A stretch of DNA of 64,000 bases. Origin: Pantoea coffeiphila (GTDB lineage: Bacteria; Pseudomonadota; Gammaproteobacteria; Enterobacterales; Enterobacteriaceae). Positions 8,870 through 19,567 of this stretch are shown piece after piece; positions within the stretch are counted from its first letter, which is position 1; the number at the start of each line of letters is the position of its first letter. Both the position numbers and the translations under genes were made by a program. Under the pieces are notes generated by a model. It was given only the letters and a program-made list of their open reading frames with translations. It did no database searches and was not told where the DNA came from. The DNA lies in NCBI RefSeq assembly GCF_016909495.1, contig NZ_JAFBFW010000006.1, forward strand, positions 124,001-188,000. Reading direction: 5' to 3'.

Positions 8870-9547
8870 TTAGCCCAGTTTTTTCAGCAGCGCCTTCGCC
8901 ACATCTTCCGAGCTGGCCGGGTTCTGGCCGGTGATCAGATTGCCATCTTCCACCACGAACGGGGCCCAGTCGGCACCTTTCTGATAGTGTGCGCCTGCGG
9001 CAATAAATTCATCCTCAATCAGGAAAGGCACCACGTCGGTCAGCTGCACCGCCGCTTCTTCACTGTTGCTGAAGCCGGTCACCTGTTTGCCCTGAACGCG
9101 CGGTGCGCCGCCGGTGGATTTCACGTGGCGCAGCACGCCCGGCGCGTGGCAGACAAAGCTGATGGGCTTAGCGGCGCGATCAAAGGCTTCAATCAGCGCA
9201 ATGGAGTCGGCGGATTCGGCCAGATCCCACAGCGGGCCGTGGCCGCCGGGATAAAATACCGCATCAAAGTCCTGCTGATTGACCGTCTCCAGCTTCACGG
9301 TGCTGGCCAGTGCCTGCTGCGCCGCGCTGTCGGCCTTAAAGCGGTCGGTCATTGCCGTTTGAAAATCCGGCAGATCGCTTTTCGGGTCCAGCGGCGGCTG
9401 GCCACCGGCAGGCGAGGCCAGCACCACCTCAGCGCCCGCGTCTTTAAAGACGTAGTAGGGCGCAGCAAATTCTTCCAGCCAGAAGCCGGTTTTCTCACCG
9501 GTGTTACCCAGCTCGGTGTGTGAGGTCAGTACCATTAAAATTTTCAT
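8870..9547 (-). CDS. DJ-1/PfpI-superfamily protein (type 1 glutamine amidotransferase-like)
   Basis: 225 residues with the DJ-1/PfpI fold markers. These are the N-terminal MKILMVLTSHTELG, the YPGGHGPLWDLAES strand-loop, and the nucleophile elbow ISFVCHAPGVL with the reactive Cys. The length and the HGPLWD loop put it nearest the class I Hsp31-like and fungal-type glyoxalase III proteins, which turn methylglyoxal into lactate without glutathione or act as stress chaperones. It stands alone between two unrelated units with its own ribosome site (GGAGA). A stress or aldehyde detoxification role is inferred from the family only. Confidence 0.85.
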   Translation of the reverse strand: MKILMVLTSHTELGNTGEKTGFWLEEFAAPYYVFKDAGAEVVLASPAGGQPPLDPKSDLPDFQTAMTDRFKADSAAQQALASTVKLETVNQQDFDAVFYPGGHGPLWDLAESADSIALIEAFDRAAKPISFVCHAPGVLRHVKSTGGAPRVQGKQVTGFSNSEEAAVQLTDVVPFLIEDEFIAAGAHYQKGADWAPFVVEDGNLITGQNPASSEDVAKALLKKLG

Positions 9548-9659
9548 TACGGGTTCTCCGGTGATGAGGCAAGTAGCGGTTATTGACTAAGCATAGCCGC
9601 CACAGCGGGGATCGCCCGGGCAGAGAATAGTGAGCGGGTGGCACGCAATACTTTACGCC

Positions 9660-10718
9660 TTAAGCCAGCGCGTGGTGCACCAGCAGATTGATTGCGCCAC
9701 CGCCGACGATCAGCCAGATAAACAGGAACAGTCCCAGAGCAAACGGGCGGGTTCCGGCCTTCATCAGCTGGCTGATACGCGTGCTCAGCCCCAGTGCCGC
9801 CATTGCCATCGCCAGCATGACGTTATCCAGGCTGTTGATGGCGGCCACCACAGGCAGCGGCAGCAGGTGGAACGAGTTAAACATCGCCACCACAATAAAC
9901 ATCAGGGCAAACCACGGGAAGACGATGCGCTGTGCCGTTGTGCCGCTCTCCGCTGTGCCACGGCTGATAAAGATGCTCAGCACCAGCAGAAACGGGGCCA
10001 GCATCATCACACGCAGCATTTTGGCAATCACCGCTGCGTTTTCAGTTTCAGGGCTGACGGCGTGGCCCGCGGCTACCACCTGGGCAACTTCATGCATGGT
10101 TGACCCGGTATACACCCCAAACTGGGTGGCCGAGATGCCCGGGATCAGTGAGGCAATGTGATGCCAGATCCACGGATAGAGGAAGATCCCGACGGTCCCG
10201 AAGATCACCACGGTGGCGACCGCGACGGCAACCTTTGACGATTCCGCTTTCACCACCGGGGCCGTAGCCAGTACCGCCGCCGCGCCGCAGATGCTGCTGC
10301 CCGCACCGATCAGCCACGCGGTCTGGCGATCGATACCGAGCAGGCGCGACCCCATATAGCTGGCAATCAGAAAGGTGCTGCTGAGCATCACCACATCGAC
10401 CACCACACCACTCAGTCCAACATCCATCACCTGCTGAAAGGTCAGCCGGAAGCCGTAGAAGATAATGCCCAGCCGCAGCAGCTTCTGCTTGGCGAACTGT
10501 ACGCCCTCATCGCACTGCGGGTGCAGCAGGGGATAAACCGTGTTGCCGAGCACGATGCCCACGATAATCGCCAGGGTCAGTGCCCCGAGCCCGAGTCCTG
10601 ACATCACCGGCTGGTTACCCAGCCACGCGGTGCCGAGGGCAATGGCCAGCGTGAGCAGAATGCCGGGAATAAAGCGTTTAGCCGTGTGTGAATACTGTAC
10701 CAGCGGAATGTCGGTCAT
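9660..10718 (-). CDS. yeiH: YeiH-family putative anion (sulfate/sulfite) exporter
   Basis: 352 residues with many hydrophobic helices, in the UPF0324 (YeiH) family annotated as a putative sulfate exporter. Diagnostic stretches include GLGLGALTLAIIVGIVLGNTVYPLL, LRLGIIFYGFRLTFQQV, IGAGSSICGAAAVLATAPVVKA and YTGSTMHEVAQVVAAG. It is read away from the GntR gene that heads the sulfonate cluster. A degenerate copy of that cluster's operator overlaps its ribosome site. Because the neighbouring SuyAB lyase releases sulfite, export of sulfite is a plausible job here. That is an inference; the family is poorly characterised. Confidence 0.85.
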   Translation of the reverse strand: MTDIPLVQYSHTAKRFIPGILLTLAIALGTAWLGNQPVMSGLGLGALTLAIIVGIVLGNTVYPLLHPQCDEGVQFAKQKLLRLGIIFYGFRLTFQQVMDVGLSGVVVDVVMLSSTFLIASYMGSRLLGIDRQTAWLIGAGSSICGAAAVLATAPVVKAESSKVAVAVATVVIFGTVGIFLYPWIWHHIASLIPGISATQFGVYTGSTMHEVAQVVAAGHAVSPETENAAVIAKMLRVMMLAPFLLVLSIFISRGTAESGTTAQRIVFPWFALMFIVVAMFNSFHLLPLPVVAAINSLDNVMLAMAMAALGLSTRISQLMKAGTRPFALGLFLFIWLIVGGGAINLLVHHALA

Positions 10719-11131
10719 GGTTCTCTCCTCATATATAGGACTGAGGATGCGACTAATCGGTTTGAAAAAACAATTTATTATATCGTTATAACCAATCTGA
10801 ATATCAGGTAAACGTACAGTTTTCAGGGTAATTGACGGTGGTACCGACAGGGTAATGCGTATTTAAGATGAGGCTGTTAGATGGATTATTGTTATCAAAT
10901 ACAGTTTTTTAGTTAAGTTTCATGCCTTTTTAGCCATGGGTAATGCCACGACTAATGGAGGCGGATTTGCCAAAAATAATCAACCAGGGCAATAATCGAC
11001 CGGGTTCACAATTCCAGTGAAATCTTCGTTTTTGCCCGATATTTGAACGCGGAAAGATGCCTGCTACTCCTGTATATGTCATAGTATGACTGTCAATATT
11101 ATTCAGCGCCTGTAGGACGGAGGAAGACAGT
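10719..11131. promoter_or_regulatory. Intergenic control region between yeiH and the GntR regulator, with two operator-like sites
   Basis: 413 bp without a gene. Near the GntR start, GTCATAGTATGAC at 11078-11090 is a palindrome around a single central base, inside TGTATATGTCATA at 11071-11083. Next to yeiH, CTCATATATAGGAC at 10728-10741 matches the palindrome in front of hpsN (16053-16066) at 12 of 14 positions. No ORF or RNA is evident in the middle part. Confidence 0.55.
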
Positions 11132-11878
11132 ATGAATCAGGATATTTCATCATCCGCTGAAGTGAAATCGGCGATTTTCCAGCCGCTTTACCTGCAAATC
11201 AGCCAGCTGCTGCTGGAAAGAATTGCCTCCGGCGAGTGGCCTGCGGGCACCTATATTCCCAGTGAAGCCAGCCTGGCCGACGCCTATAACGTCAGTATCG
11301 GCACGCTGCGCAAGGCGCTGAACGAGCTGGTGAGTAACAACGTGGTGATCCGCTATCAGGGCAAAGGCACGGTGGTGGCCGCCCATGATTCGGACAGCGC
11401 ACTGTTTCGCTTCTTTAACGTGCTGCGCGAAAACGGTGAACGCTCGCTGCCGCTGTCTCGAGTGCTGGCGCGGCATTTACGCTCCGCCTCCGCAGAAGAA
11501 GCGGCGGCACTGGATATTGCGCCGGGCAGCAAGGTGATTCATATCTGGCGGGTGCGCGATCTCGACGGGGCACCGGCAATACTGGAGCACGTCTACGTGG
11601 ATGCGGCGCGTTTCCCCGGCATGGACCGTGAACCGGAGATCCTGCCGAATACGCTCTATCAGCTGTATCAGCAAAAGTACGCCTGCACGGTGGCTAACGC
11701 CCATGAACAGATCAAAGCGGTGAATGCCGGGCCGGACGAGGTACTGCATCTTGAGGCCGCTGAAGGCGAAGCGCTGCTGCGCATCTGGCGTACGGCAAGG
11801 GATTTTCAGGATAAACCGGTTGAGTACCGCGTTTCCACCGTACTCACCCGGCATCACGCCTACGTTAACCAGCTCTGA
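11132..11878 (+). CDS. GntR/HutC-family regulator (UTRA sensor) of the sulfonate regulon
   Basis: 248 residues. The N-terminal winged helix-turn-helix (PLYLQISQLLLERIASGEWPAG ... LADAYNVSIGTLRKALNELVSNNVVIRYQGKGTVV) is followed by a UTRA ligand domain ending in LLRIWRTARDFQDKPVEYRVSTVLTRHHAYVNQL, the HutC subfamily plan. The ribosome site GGAGGA is well placed. Its 3' end overlaps the Ldh gene by 14 bp tail-to-tail. Operator-like palindromes in front of it, of yeiH, of suyA and of hpsN suggest it represses all four units and responds to DHPS or sulfolactate. The ligand is inferred from context. Confidence 0.88.
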   Translation: MNQDISSSAEVKSAIFQPLYLQISQLLLERIASGEWPAGTYIPSEASLADAYNVSIGTLRKALNELVSNNVVIRYQGKGTVVAAHDSDSALFRFFNVLRENGERSLPLSRVLARHLRSASAEEAAALDIAPGSKVIHIWRVRDLDGAPAILEHVYVDAARFPGMDREPEILPNTLYQLYQQKYACTVANAHEQIKAVNAGPDEVLHLEAAEGEALLRIWRTARDFQDKPVEYRVSTVLTRHHAYVNQL

Positions 11879-12860
11879 GGCGCAACTGTTCCAGCAGCGT
11901 GGCGGGCAAATCCAGCGTCTCGCCGTGCTGCCTGGCCAGAGCCTGGCGTCGTTCACCGGGCAGCCTTACGCCCGGCTGCTCCAGCATCGCGCGGAACAGC
12001 AACTCGCTGTGCTGCAAATAACCCGCTGAGAAAAAGGCCGGATTGAGCAGCAGCAGCAGCTGGGCGATGTGCGGCGGTTCACCTTCGGCGCTGAAGAATG
12101 AGCTGGCCTGGAAGCCAAAGTGGCTACCGGTCAGGCCCGCCGTCAGCAGCTCCACCATCAGCGCCAGCGCGGCGCCCTTGGCCCCTCCTGCCGGTGCCAT
12201 GCTGCCCGCCAGCGCGGCGTCCGCGTCCTGAGTCGGGTTGCCCTGGCGATCGATAGCCCAGCCCAGCGGGATCGTTTCCTTTCTCTGGCTGGCCAGCATG
12301 ATTTTGCCGCGCGCCACTTCCGACAATGACAGGTCGATCACCAGCGGTTCTTCCTGCTCGCGCGGTGAGGCAAACGCCACCGGGTTGGTGCCGTACAGCG
12401 GCGCATTGCCGCCCCACGGGGCCATCGCCGCCGGGCCGTTACTGAATGCCAGACAAAGTAATCCCTGCCGCGCGGCCTGTTCGGCGTAGTAGCCCGCCAT
12501 GCCAAAGTGATGCGAATGACTGACCGCCACGCTGACGATGCCGAACTCCTGCGCCAGGGCGATGCCGCGATCCAGGCCGCGCTGCACGGCCGGGAAGGCC
12601 AGACCGGAATCAGCATCGACGTTCACCACCGCACCGCGCTGGCTGACGGATGGCCTGGCGAGGGCGTTCAGTTTGCCGCTAACCAGCTGGTCGAGGTAGT
12701 AGGGCAGCCGCGCAAAGCCGTGGGAGGGAATGCCTGCCCGCTCGGCGGCCATCAGCGCCGCGCAGGTTTCGGCGGCGGCCTGAACCTCCACCCCCAGCTT
12801 CACCAGCGCGCGTTGCCCCAGGCTGGCGAGGTCGTTCAGGGCAATCGTTTCATGGCTCAT
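11865..12860 (-). CDS. Ldh/malate dehydrogenase-family NAD(P) dehydrogenase, likely sulfolactate dehydrogenase (ComC-type)
   Basis: 331 residues of the LDH2/MDH2 (YlbC/ComC) oxidoreductase family. Markers are AERAGIPSHGFARLPYYLDQL, the catalytic His region SVAVSHSHHFGMAGYYAEQAARQG and the substrate-loop YGTNPVAFASPRE. In known sulfonate clusters the ComC member interconverts sulfopyruvate and (R)-sulfolactate. Here it is the last gene of the suyA-suyB-dctA operon, overlapping the carrier's stop by 4 bp, which makes sulfolactate its likely substrate. Malate, lactate or ureidoglycolate cannot be excluded from sequence alone. The partner (S)-sulfolactate dehydrogenase SlcC is not in the window. 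Confidence 0.85.
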   Translation of the reverse strand: MSHETIALNDLASLGQRALVKLGVEVQAAAETCAALMAAERAGIPSHGFARLPYYLDQLVSGKLNALARPSVSQRGAVVNVDADSGLAFPAVQRGLDRGIALAQEFGIVSVAVSHSHHFGMAGYYAEQAARQGLLCLAFSNGPAAMAPWGGNAPLYGTNPVAFASPREQEEPLVIDLSLSEVARGKIMLASQRKETIPLGWAIDRQGNPTQDADAALAGSMAPAGGAKGAALALMVELLTAGLTGSHFGFQASSFFSAEGEPPHIAQLLLLLNPAFFSAGYLQHSELLFRAMLEQPGVRLPGERRQALARQHGETLDLPATLLEQLRLRAG

Positions 12861-14164
12861 CGTATTGTGCTTCCTTCTTCTTCGGTATCGGGGAGTGGCG
12901 TATCCGGCAGGACAATTTTACCGGGACCGGCCCTGAGCTGTTCCTGCGCCAGGGCCAGATCCAGCTTGTTTTCCCAGCGGGCGATCACCAGCGTGGCCAC
13001 CACGTTGCCGATCATATTGGTTACCGCACGCATTTCGTTCAGTATCCGGTCAATTCCCAGCACCAGCGTGATCCCGGCGAGGGGAATAATATTATGCGTT
13101 GCCAGGGTCGCGGTCAGCGCAATCAGCGCCGCCCCGGCCACGCCCGCCCCGCCTTTGGACGTCAGCAGCAGGATCAGCAGCAGGCCCATCTGCTGCCACA
13201 GGGTAAGGTCCGTATTGGTGGCCTGGGCGATAAACAGCGATGTCATGGTGAGATAGATCGCCGCGCCGTCCAGATTAAAGGAATATCCGGTGGGAAGCAC
13301 CAGGCCAACGATGGCACGGTCGCAGCCCAGCTTTTCCATCTTCACCATCAGGCGTGGCAGCACCGATTCGGTGGTCGAGGTGCCCAGCACAATCAGCAGC
13401 TCCTCGCGGAAGTAAACAATCAGCCGCCACATGCTGACGCCGACCAGTTTGCAGATCAGACCCAGCACGCCGCCGATAAACAGGAAGCTGGTGATATACA
13501 GGCAGACGATCAGCATGCCGAGATGCTGTAGCGAGGTCAGGCCGTATTTACCAACGGTAAAGGCAATTGCGCCAAACGCGCCGAGCGGGGCCAGCCGCAT
13601 AATCAGTTCGACGATGCGCATCAGCACCTCGCCGCACTGCTCAATGGTTTTAGTCAGGAAGGCACTGCGGTTGGAGGCCAGCGACAGCGCCACGCCAAAC
13701 AGTACGGAAAACAGCAGCACCTGTAGCAGATTACCCTGCGCAAAGGCACCGATTACCGAATCGGGGATGATCTGCTCAAGGAAGCCTTTACTGTGTTCGC
13801 TGACGTTAACGTAGTGGCTCATCGCACTGTCGTCCAGCTTCGTGGCATCCACGTTCATCCCCTTGCCGGGCTGCATCACGTTGGCCACCACCATGCCGAT
13901 AATCAGAGCCAGCGTGGTGATTAACTCAAAGTAGAGCAGGGTTTTGCCGCCCACTTTGCCGACATGTTTCAGGCTCTCCATGCGGGCAATACCAATGGCT
14001 ACGGTACAGAAAATCACTAAGGTGACTACCATCTTGATCAGGCGGATAAAGGTGTCGCCAAGGGGTTTCATCTGAACGGCTAAATCAGGAAACGCGTACC
14101 CCACAGCAACTCCGGCGACCAGGCCGATGAGAACCTGGACGTACAGGTGCTTGAGAAATCGCAT
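12857..14164 (-). CDS. dctA: DctA-like dicarboxylate:cation symporter, candidate sulfolactate carrier
   Basis: 435 residues of the DAACS (SLC1) family. It shows LYVQVLIGLVAGVAVGYAFP at the N-terminus, hydrophobic helices, GTSTTESVLPRLMVKMEKLG (the serine-rich re-entrant loop and the family's PRLM signature) and YSFNLDGAAIYLTM (the cation/substrate site). DctA normally imports malate, fumarate and succinate. Placement between suyB and the Ldh gene, with a 4-bp overlap to the latter, suggests that this copy imports sulfolactate, a dianion of similar shape. That substrate is an inference. Confidence 0.88.
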   Translation of the reverse strand: MRFLKHLYVQVLIGLVAGVAVGYAFPDLAVQMKPLGDTFIRLIKMVVTLVIFCTVAIGIARMESLKHVGKVGGKTLLYFELITTLALIIGMVVANVMQPGKGMNVDATKLDDSAMSHYVNVSEHSKGFLEQIIPDSVIGAFAQGNLLQVLLFSVLFGVALSLASNRSAFLTKTIEQCGEVLMRIVELIMRLAPLGAFGAIAFTVGKYGLTSLQHLGMLIVCLYITSFLFIGGVLGLICKLVGVSMWRLIVYFREELLIVLGTSTTESVLPRLMVKMEKLGCDRAIVGLVLPTGYSFNLDGAAIYLTMTSLFIAQATNTDLTLWQQMGLLLILLLTSKGGAGVAGAALIALTATLATHNIIPLAGITLVLGIDRILNEMRAVTNMIGNVVATLVIARWENKLDLALAQEQLRAGPGKIVLPDTPLPDTEEEGSTIR

Positions 14165-14229
14165 GCGGTTGTCCTCGCAGTGCCTGACGGCGGCGAACCG
14201 GTGAGGATCAGCGCCGCAGGCGATCGGGA

Positions 14230-14258
14230 AAGCAAAGCCCGCCGGGATCGGCGGGCGG
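14230..14258 (-). terminator. Terminator-like hairpin between suyB and dctA
   Basis: In the minus direction a 7-bp GC stem (GCCCGCC / GGCGGGC, 14237-14256) with a 6-nt loop is followed by TTTGCTTTCCC. Placed inside the operon, it looks like a partial terminator or a 3'-end stabilising structure that would lower dctA-ldh expression relative to suyAB. Confidence 0.5.
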
Positions 14259-14262
14259 GAGA

Positions 14263-15432
14263 TTACGCACTTTCAAAGATACGGGTCAGAACGAACTCTC
14301 TGTGGCCCAGCGCCTCGGCGGCGGTCAGGCGGCCGTTGGCGGTGCGCATCAGGCACTCCAGCAGCGCATCGCCCGCGCCGTCCATGGTCATTTCCCGGCG
14401 CAGCAGGGCGGACACGTCAACATCGACATGTTCAGACATCGTCCGCACGGTGCGCGGGTTCGCGCAGATCTTAATTACCGGCAGGATCGGGTTGCCGATT
14501 ACGTTCCCCTGGCCGGTGGGGAAGAAGTGCGCCACATAGCCCGCTGCGGCACAGAGCGTGACCATCTCGGCTGCGGCTGAAGAGGAATCCATAAACCACA
14601 GCCCCGGCCCGGTCGGCGTTTCGGCCTTATCCAGCACGCCGTCCACGGAGCACTTTTTGCCGATTTTCTGGATATTGCCCAGCGCTTTCTCTTCAATGGT
14701 GGTCAGGCCGCCCTCGATATTGCCTTTGGTCGGCTGCGATTCGGAGAGATCGCTGGTCTTCCAGCGGTCAATCATTGCGCTGTAGCGATCGAACATGAAC
14801 TGGAACTTCGTCCGCACGTCGTCATTGATGCAGCGCGCGGCCACCAGATGTTCACCGCCGGTCAGCTCGGAGGTTTCCCCGAACAGCAGCGTATTGCCGT
14901 TGGCGTGCAGGCGATCGAACAGGTTACCGACCGACGGATTCGCCCCGCAGCCGGAGGTGGTATCCGACTCGCCGCACTTGGTCGACACCCACAGCTCGCT
15001 GATATCACAGGTTTCACGCTGCAGTTCTGAAGCGTACTGCGAGAATTCCCGCGCCTTACGCGATGCGGCGCAGATGGTGTTGTGATCGCCGTTCTGCTCA
15101 ATCCAGAACCCCGCAACCGGTTTTCCCGTGGCTTTAATGCCGTCGACCACGCGCCGGGTCCAGCCCGGCTCGATGCCGATGACGATCACCGCCGCCACGT
15201 TCGGGTTGCAGCCGGTGCCGATCAGCGTACGGAAGTGCAGTTCCAGATCTTCACCAAACTGCAGGCGGCCGTACGGATGCGGCAGCGCAATCGTGCCTTT
15301 AATGTTGTTGGCCACCGCTTCCGCTGCCGCGTTGGAGATATCATCCACCGGTAGCACTATCACATGGTTGCGAATACCCACACGGCCGTTTTCGCGACGA
15401 TAGCCTGCAAACTTGCTTCCCTGGATTTCCAT
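14263..15432 (-). CDS. suyB: (2R)-3-sulfolactate sulfo-lyase, large subunit SuyB (UxaA family)
   Basis: 389 residues from the ATG at 15432, which has AGGTGG 7 nt upstream; the GTG at 15441 overlaps the suyA stop and is less likely. It belongs to the altronate dehydratase/SuyB family. It has [22 protein letters not shown] at the N-terminus, [63 protein letters not shown], and [20 protein letters not shown] toward the end. SuyAB splits 3-sulfolactate into pyruvate and sulfite. The split small/large subunit arrangement and the sulfonate context separate it from altronate and galactarate dehydratases. Confidence 0.87.
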   Translation of the reverse strand: MEIQGSKFAGYRRENGRVGIRNHVIVLPVDDISNAAAEAVANNIKGTIALPHPYGRLQFGEDLELHFRTLIGTGCNPNVAAVIVIGIEPGWTRRVVDGIKATGKPVAGFWIEQNGDHNTICAASRKAREFSQYASELQRETCDISELWVSTKCGESDTTSGCGANPSVGNLFDRLHANGNTLLFGETSELTGGEHLVAARCINDDVRTKFQFMFDRYSAMIDRWKTSDLSESQPTKGNIEGGLTTIEEKALGNIQKIGKKCSVDGVLDKAETPTGPGLWFMDSSSAAAEMVTLCAAAGYVAHFFPTGQGNVIGNPILPVIKICANPRTVRTMSEHVDVDVSALLRREMTMDGAGDALLECLMRTANGRLTAAEALGHREFVLTRIFESA

Positions 15433-15434
15433 AG

Positions 15435-15719
15435 TTACCACCTTTTGGTTTTAACGTTGTGAACGTGAAGATGCTCGCCCTGTTTAATAGCCGCCACCAC
15501 GCGGCCAATGTCTTCGCCGTATTTGATCACCGTGTCATCCACGGCCAGATCGCGAATGGCTAACTTATGGCCAATCGGGATGGCATCCTTCACCGCAAAT
15601 TCGATCGTTTTGTTTTGATCCATGATCCAGCCCGTCAGCTTCTGGCCTGCTTCCACGCCTTCCACCACTACGACCCCGACAGAATCGCCATCATCGTGTA
15701 CGACAAAATCGATACTCAT
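15435..15719 (-). CDS. suyA: (2R)-3-sulfolactate sulfo-lyase, small subunit SuyA (SAF domain)
   Basis: 94 residues from the ATG at 15719, chosen because GGAGG lies 6 nt upstream. The small SAF-type subunit reads [21 protein letters not shown] ... [29 protein letters not shown] ... [29 protein letters not shown], including the Gly-His-Lys and VHNVKTKRW segments conserved in SuyA and in the N-terminal domain of altronate dehydratases. It is the first gene of the suyA-suyB-dctA-ldh operon and its stop lies 3 bp before the suyB ATG. Together with SuyB it should release sulfite and pyruvate from sulfolactate in the cytoplasm. Confidence 0.87.
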   Translation of the reverse strand: MSIDFVVHDDGDSVGVVVVEGVEAGQKLTGWIMDQNKTIEFAVKDAIPIGHKLAIRDLAVDDTVIKYGEDIGRVVAAIKQGEHLHVHNVKTKRW

Positions 15720-17437
<1,718 letters not shown>

Positions 17438-17446
17438 GGAGAATTC

Positions 17447-18202
17447 ATGCATATTGCATCCTTATTTGATTTACAGGGCAAAACGGCACTGGTCACCGGC
17501 GGCGGCAGCGGGATTGGCGCGGCGATGGCGGAGGCGTTAGCCCGGGCCGGTGCCTCGGTGATCCTTGCCGCCCGCCGCGAAGGGCAGCTGGCCGAAACGG
17601 CGCAGCGGCTGAATCAGCTGGGTCCAACGGCGCGCTACTACTGTGCCGACGTCAGCAGCGTTAGTGACATCAATTCCCTGGCGGCGCAGTGCGGCGCGGT
17701 GGATATCCTGGTCAATACGGCAGGGATTAATCTGCGGCAGCCGTTCGAAGAGGTCAGCGAAGCCGCCTGGGACCAGCAGCTGGCGCTGCATCTGAAAGCG
17801 CCGTTTTTCCTGACCCAGGCGCTGGCCCCGGGCATGGCGCAGCGCGGCTGGGGGCGGATTATCAACATCGCCTCGCTACAGTCTCTGCGCGCCTTTGACA
17901 ACAGCGCACCCTACGGCGCGGGTAAGGGCGGCGTTGTGCAGCTGACGCGAGCCATCGCCCAGCGCTGGGGGCGTGACGGCGTGACCTGTAACGCCATCGG
18001 CCCCGGATTTTTCCCCACGGCGCTGACCGGGCCGGTTTTTGCCAGTGATGAACTGCGCGAGCGCCATGCGGCCCGAACCTGCCTGGGGCGAAACGGCGAG
18101 ATGGCCGACCTGCACGGCGTCACGCTGTTTCTTGCCAGCCAGGCCAGCGCCTACATCACCGGGCAAACATTGATGGTCGACGGCGGCTACAGCGCCGTCT
18201 GA
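17447..18202 (+). CDS. hpsO: Short-chain dehydrogenase, likely DHPS 2-dehydrogenase HpsO
   Basis: 251 residues of the classical SDR family. The cofactor motif is [16 protein letters not shown] near residue 17. An NTAGIN variant of NNAG follows, then the catalytic Ser in [14 protein letters not shown] as the YxxxK motif, and a C-terminal [16 protein letters not shown]. It begins 9 bp after hpsN. In Cupriavidus HpsO and HpsP are the two 2-dehydrogenases thought to interconvert the DHPS enantiomers through the 2-oxo compound, feeding (R)-DHPS to HpsN. The assignment rests on operon position, since SDR sequence alone does not give the substrate. Confidence 0.82.
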   Translation: MHIASLFDLQGKTALVTGGGSGIGAAMAEALARAGASVILAARREGQLAETAQRLNQLGPTARYYCADVSSVSDINSLAAQCGAVDILVNTAGINLRQPFEEVSEAAWDQQLALHLKAPFFLTQALAPGMAQRGWGRIINIASLQSLRAFDNSAPYGAGKGGVVQLTRAIAQRWGRDGVTCNAIGPGFFPTALTGPVFASDELRERHAARTCLGRNGEMADLHGVTLFLASQASAYITGQTLMVDGGYSAV

Positions 18203-18232
18203 CCCTGACTTACCAGCGCAGAGGAACACACT

Positions 18233-19561
18233 ATGCAACAGCCAGCCAGCGGTAACCTGCGGCGCGTCACGGTGTCGAGCCTGTTCGGATCGACGATCGA
18301 GTGGTACGACTTTTTCCTGTACGGCACCGTCGCCGGGATGGTGTTTAACAAACTCTATTTCCCGGAGGGCGATCCCTTTATCACCACGCTGCTTTCTTAC
18401 GGCGTGTTTGCCATCGGCTTTTTAACCCGTCCGCTGGGGGCCATCATTTTTGGTCACTTCGGCGATACGCTGGGCCGCAAAAAAATGCTGATCCTGACGC
18501 TGGTGATTATGGGCGGGGCGACGGTGTTTATCGGTCTGATACCCAGCTATCACCAGATCGGGCTGTGGGCACCGTGCCTGCTGGTGCTGTGTCGCCTGAT
18601 TCAGGGGATTGGCCTGGGCGGAGAGTGGGGTGGTGCGGTGCTGATGACCTATGAATCCGCACCGGAAAAACACCGGGCCTTCTTTGCCAGTATCCCGCAG
18701 ATCGGCATGTCGCTCGGGCTGCTGCTGGCCTCGGGGGCGATCGGTCTGGCGTCATTCCTGCTGACGGATGAGGCGTTTATGTCCTGGGGCTGGCGCGTGC
18801 CGTTTCTGCTCAGCGGCGTGTTTGTGATTATCGGCACCTACATCCGCAACAACGTGGCGGAAACGGAAGACTTCCTTAAGGCTAAGGAGGCGCAGAAGGA
18901 TAAGCCGAAGCGTATTCCGCTGGTGGAACTGTTCCGCAAGCATACCGGGCTGGTATTTACCTGCATGGGGATGCGGCTGATCGACGGCGTATTCTTTAAT
19001 ATTTTCGGCGTGTTCTCGCTGACGTGGCTGACCCAGACGCTGGATATTCCCCGGGGGCAGGCCATTGTGGCGATCCTCGCCAGCGCCTTTGTGATGAGCT
19101 TCTTTATTCCGTTCTGGGGCTATATGGCCGACCGCTACGGCCGCGCCAGAATATTCGCCATGGGCGCCACGCTCTCCGGGCTGTCTGCTTTCCCGGCGTT
19201 TGCGCTGATGCACGGCCATGCGGATAACATCTGGATCGTCTGGGCATCGATTGTTATCCCGTTCGGCATTTTTCATGCGGCGGTATTCGGCACGCTGTCG
19301 TCGGTGTACTCGGACTGCTTCGACGCCTCGGTGCGCTATACGGGCATTTCGTTTGCCTATCAGATTTCCGGCGTCTTTGCCGGTGGCCTGACGCCGGTGC
19401 TGGCGACGATTTTCTCCGAGATGCTGGGCGGCAAACCGTGGCTGATCTGCGCCTATGTGCTGATTATTGGCCTTGTCAGCGCGGCCTGCGCGCTCTATTT
19501 ATGGCGTCGCACCCACGGTGCCGGTCGTCTGGCGATGGGCCAGACCTTAACGATGAAGTGA
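18233..19561 (+). CDS. MFS permease of the metabolite:H+ symporter type, likely DHPS transporter (HpsU role)
   Basis: 442 residues and about 12 helices. The MHS-family pattern is clear: SSLFGSTIEWYDFFLYGTVAG at the N-terminus, GYGVFAIGFLTRPLGAIIFGHFGDTLGRKK-like loop 2-3 (here SYGVFAIGFLTRP), and LCRLIQGIGLGGEWGGAVLM. Members include KgtP, ProP and ShiA, and the hps operons carry such a major facilitator. It lies between hpsO and hpsP with short gaps (30 and 6 bp), so uptake of dihydroxypropanesulfonate is the natural reading, by inference from context. Confidence 0.85.
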   Translation: MQQPASGNLRRVTVSSLFGSTIEWYDFFLYGTVAGMVFNKLYFPEGDPFITTLLSYGVFAIGFLTRPLGAIIFGHFGDTLGRKKMLILTLVIMGGATVFIGLIPSYHQIGLWAPCLLVLCRLIQGIGLGGEWGGAVLMTYESAPEKHRAFFASIPQIGMSLGLLLASGAIGLASFLLTDEAFMSWGWRVPFLLSGVFVIIGTYIRNNVAETEDFLKAKEAQKDKPKRIPLVELFRKHTGLVFTCMGMRLIDGVFFNIFGVFSLTWLTQTLDIPRGQAIVAILASAFVMSFFIPFWGYMADRYGRARIFAMGATLSGLSAFPAFALMHGHADNIWIVWASIVIPFGIFHAAVFGTLSSVYSDCFDASVRYTGISFAYQISGVFAGGLTPVLATIFSEMLGGKPWLICAYVLIIGLVSAACALYLWRRTHGAGRLAMGQTLTMK

Positions 19562-19567
19562 GGAACG

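Noticed and set aside
14263..15719. Altronate or galactarate dehydratase
   Set aside because: The fold is shared, but the split small/large subunits and the hps, Ldh and carrier neighbours fit SuyAB better than hexuronate genes, none of which are present.
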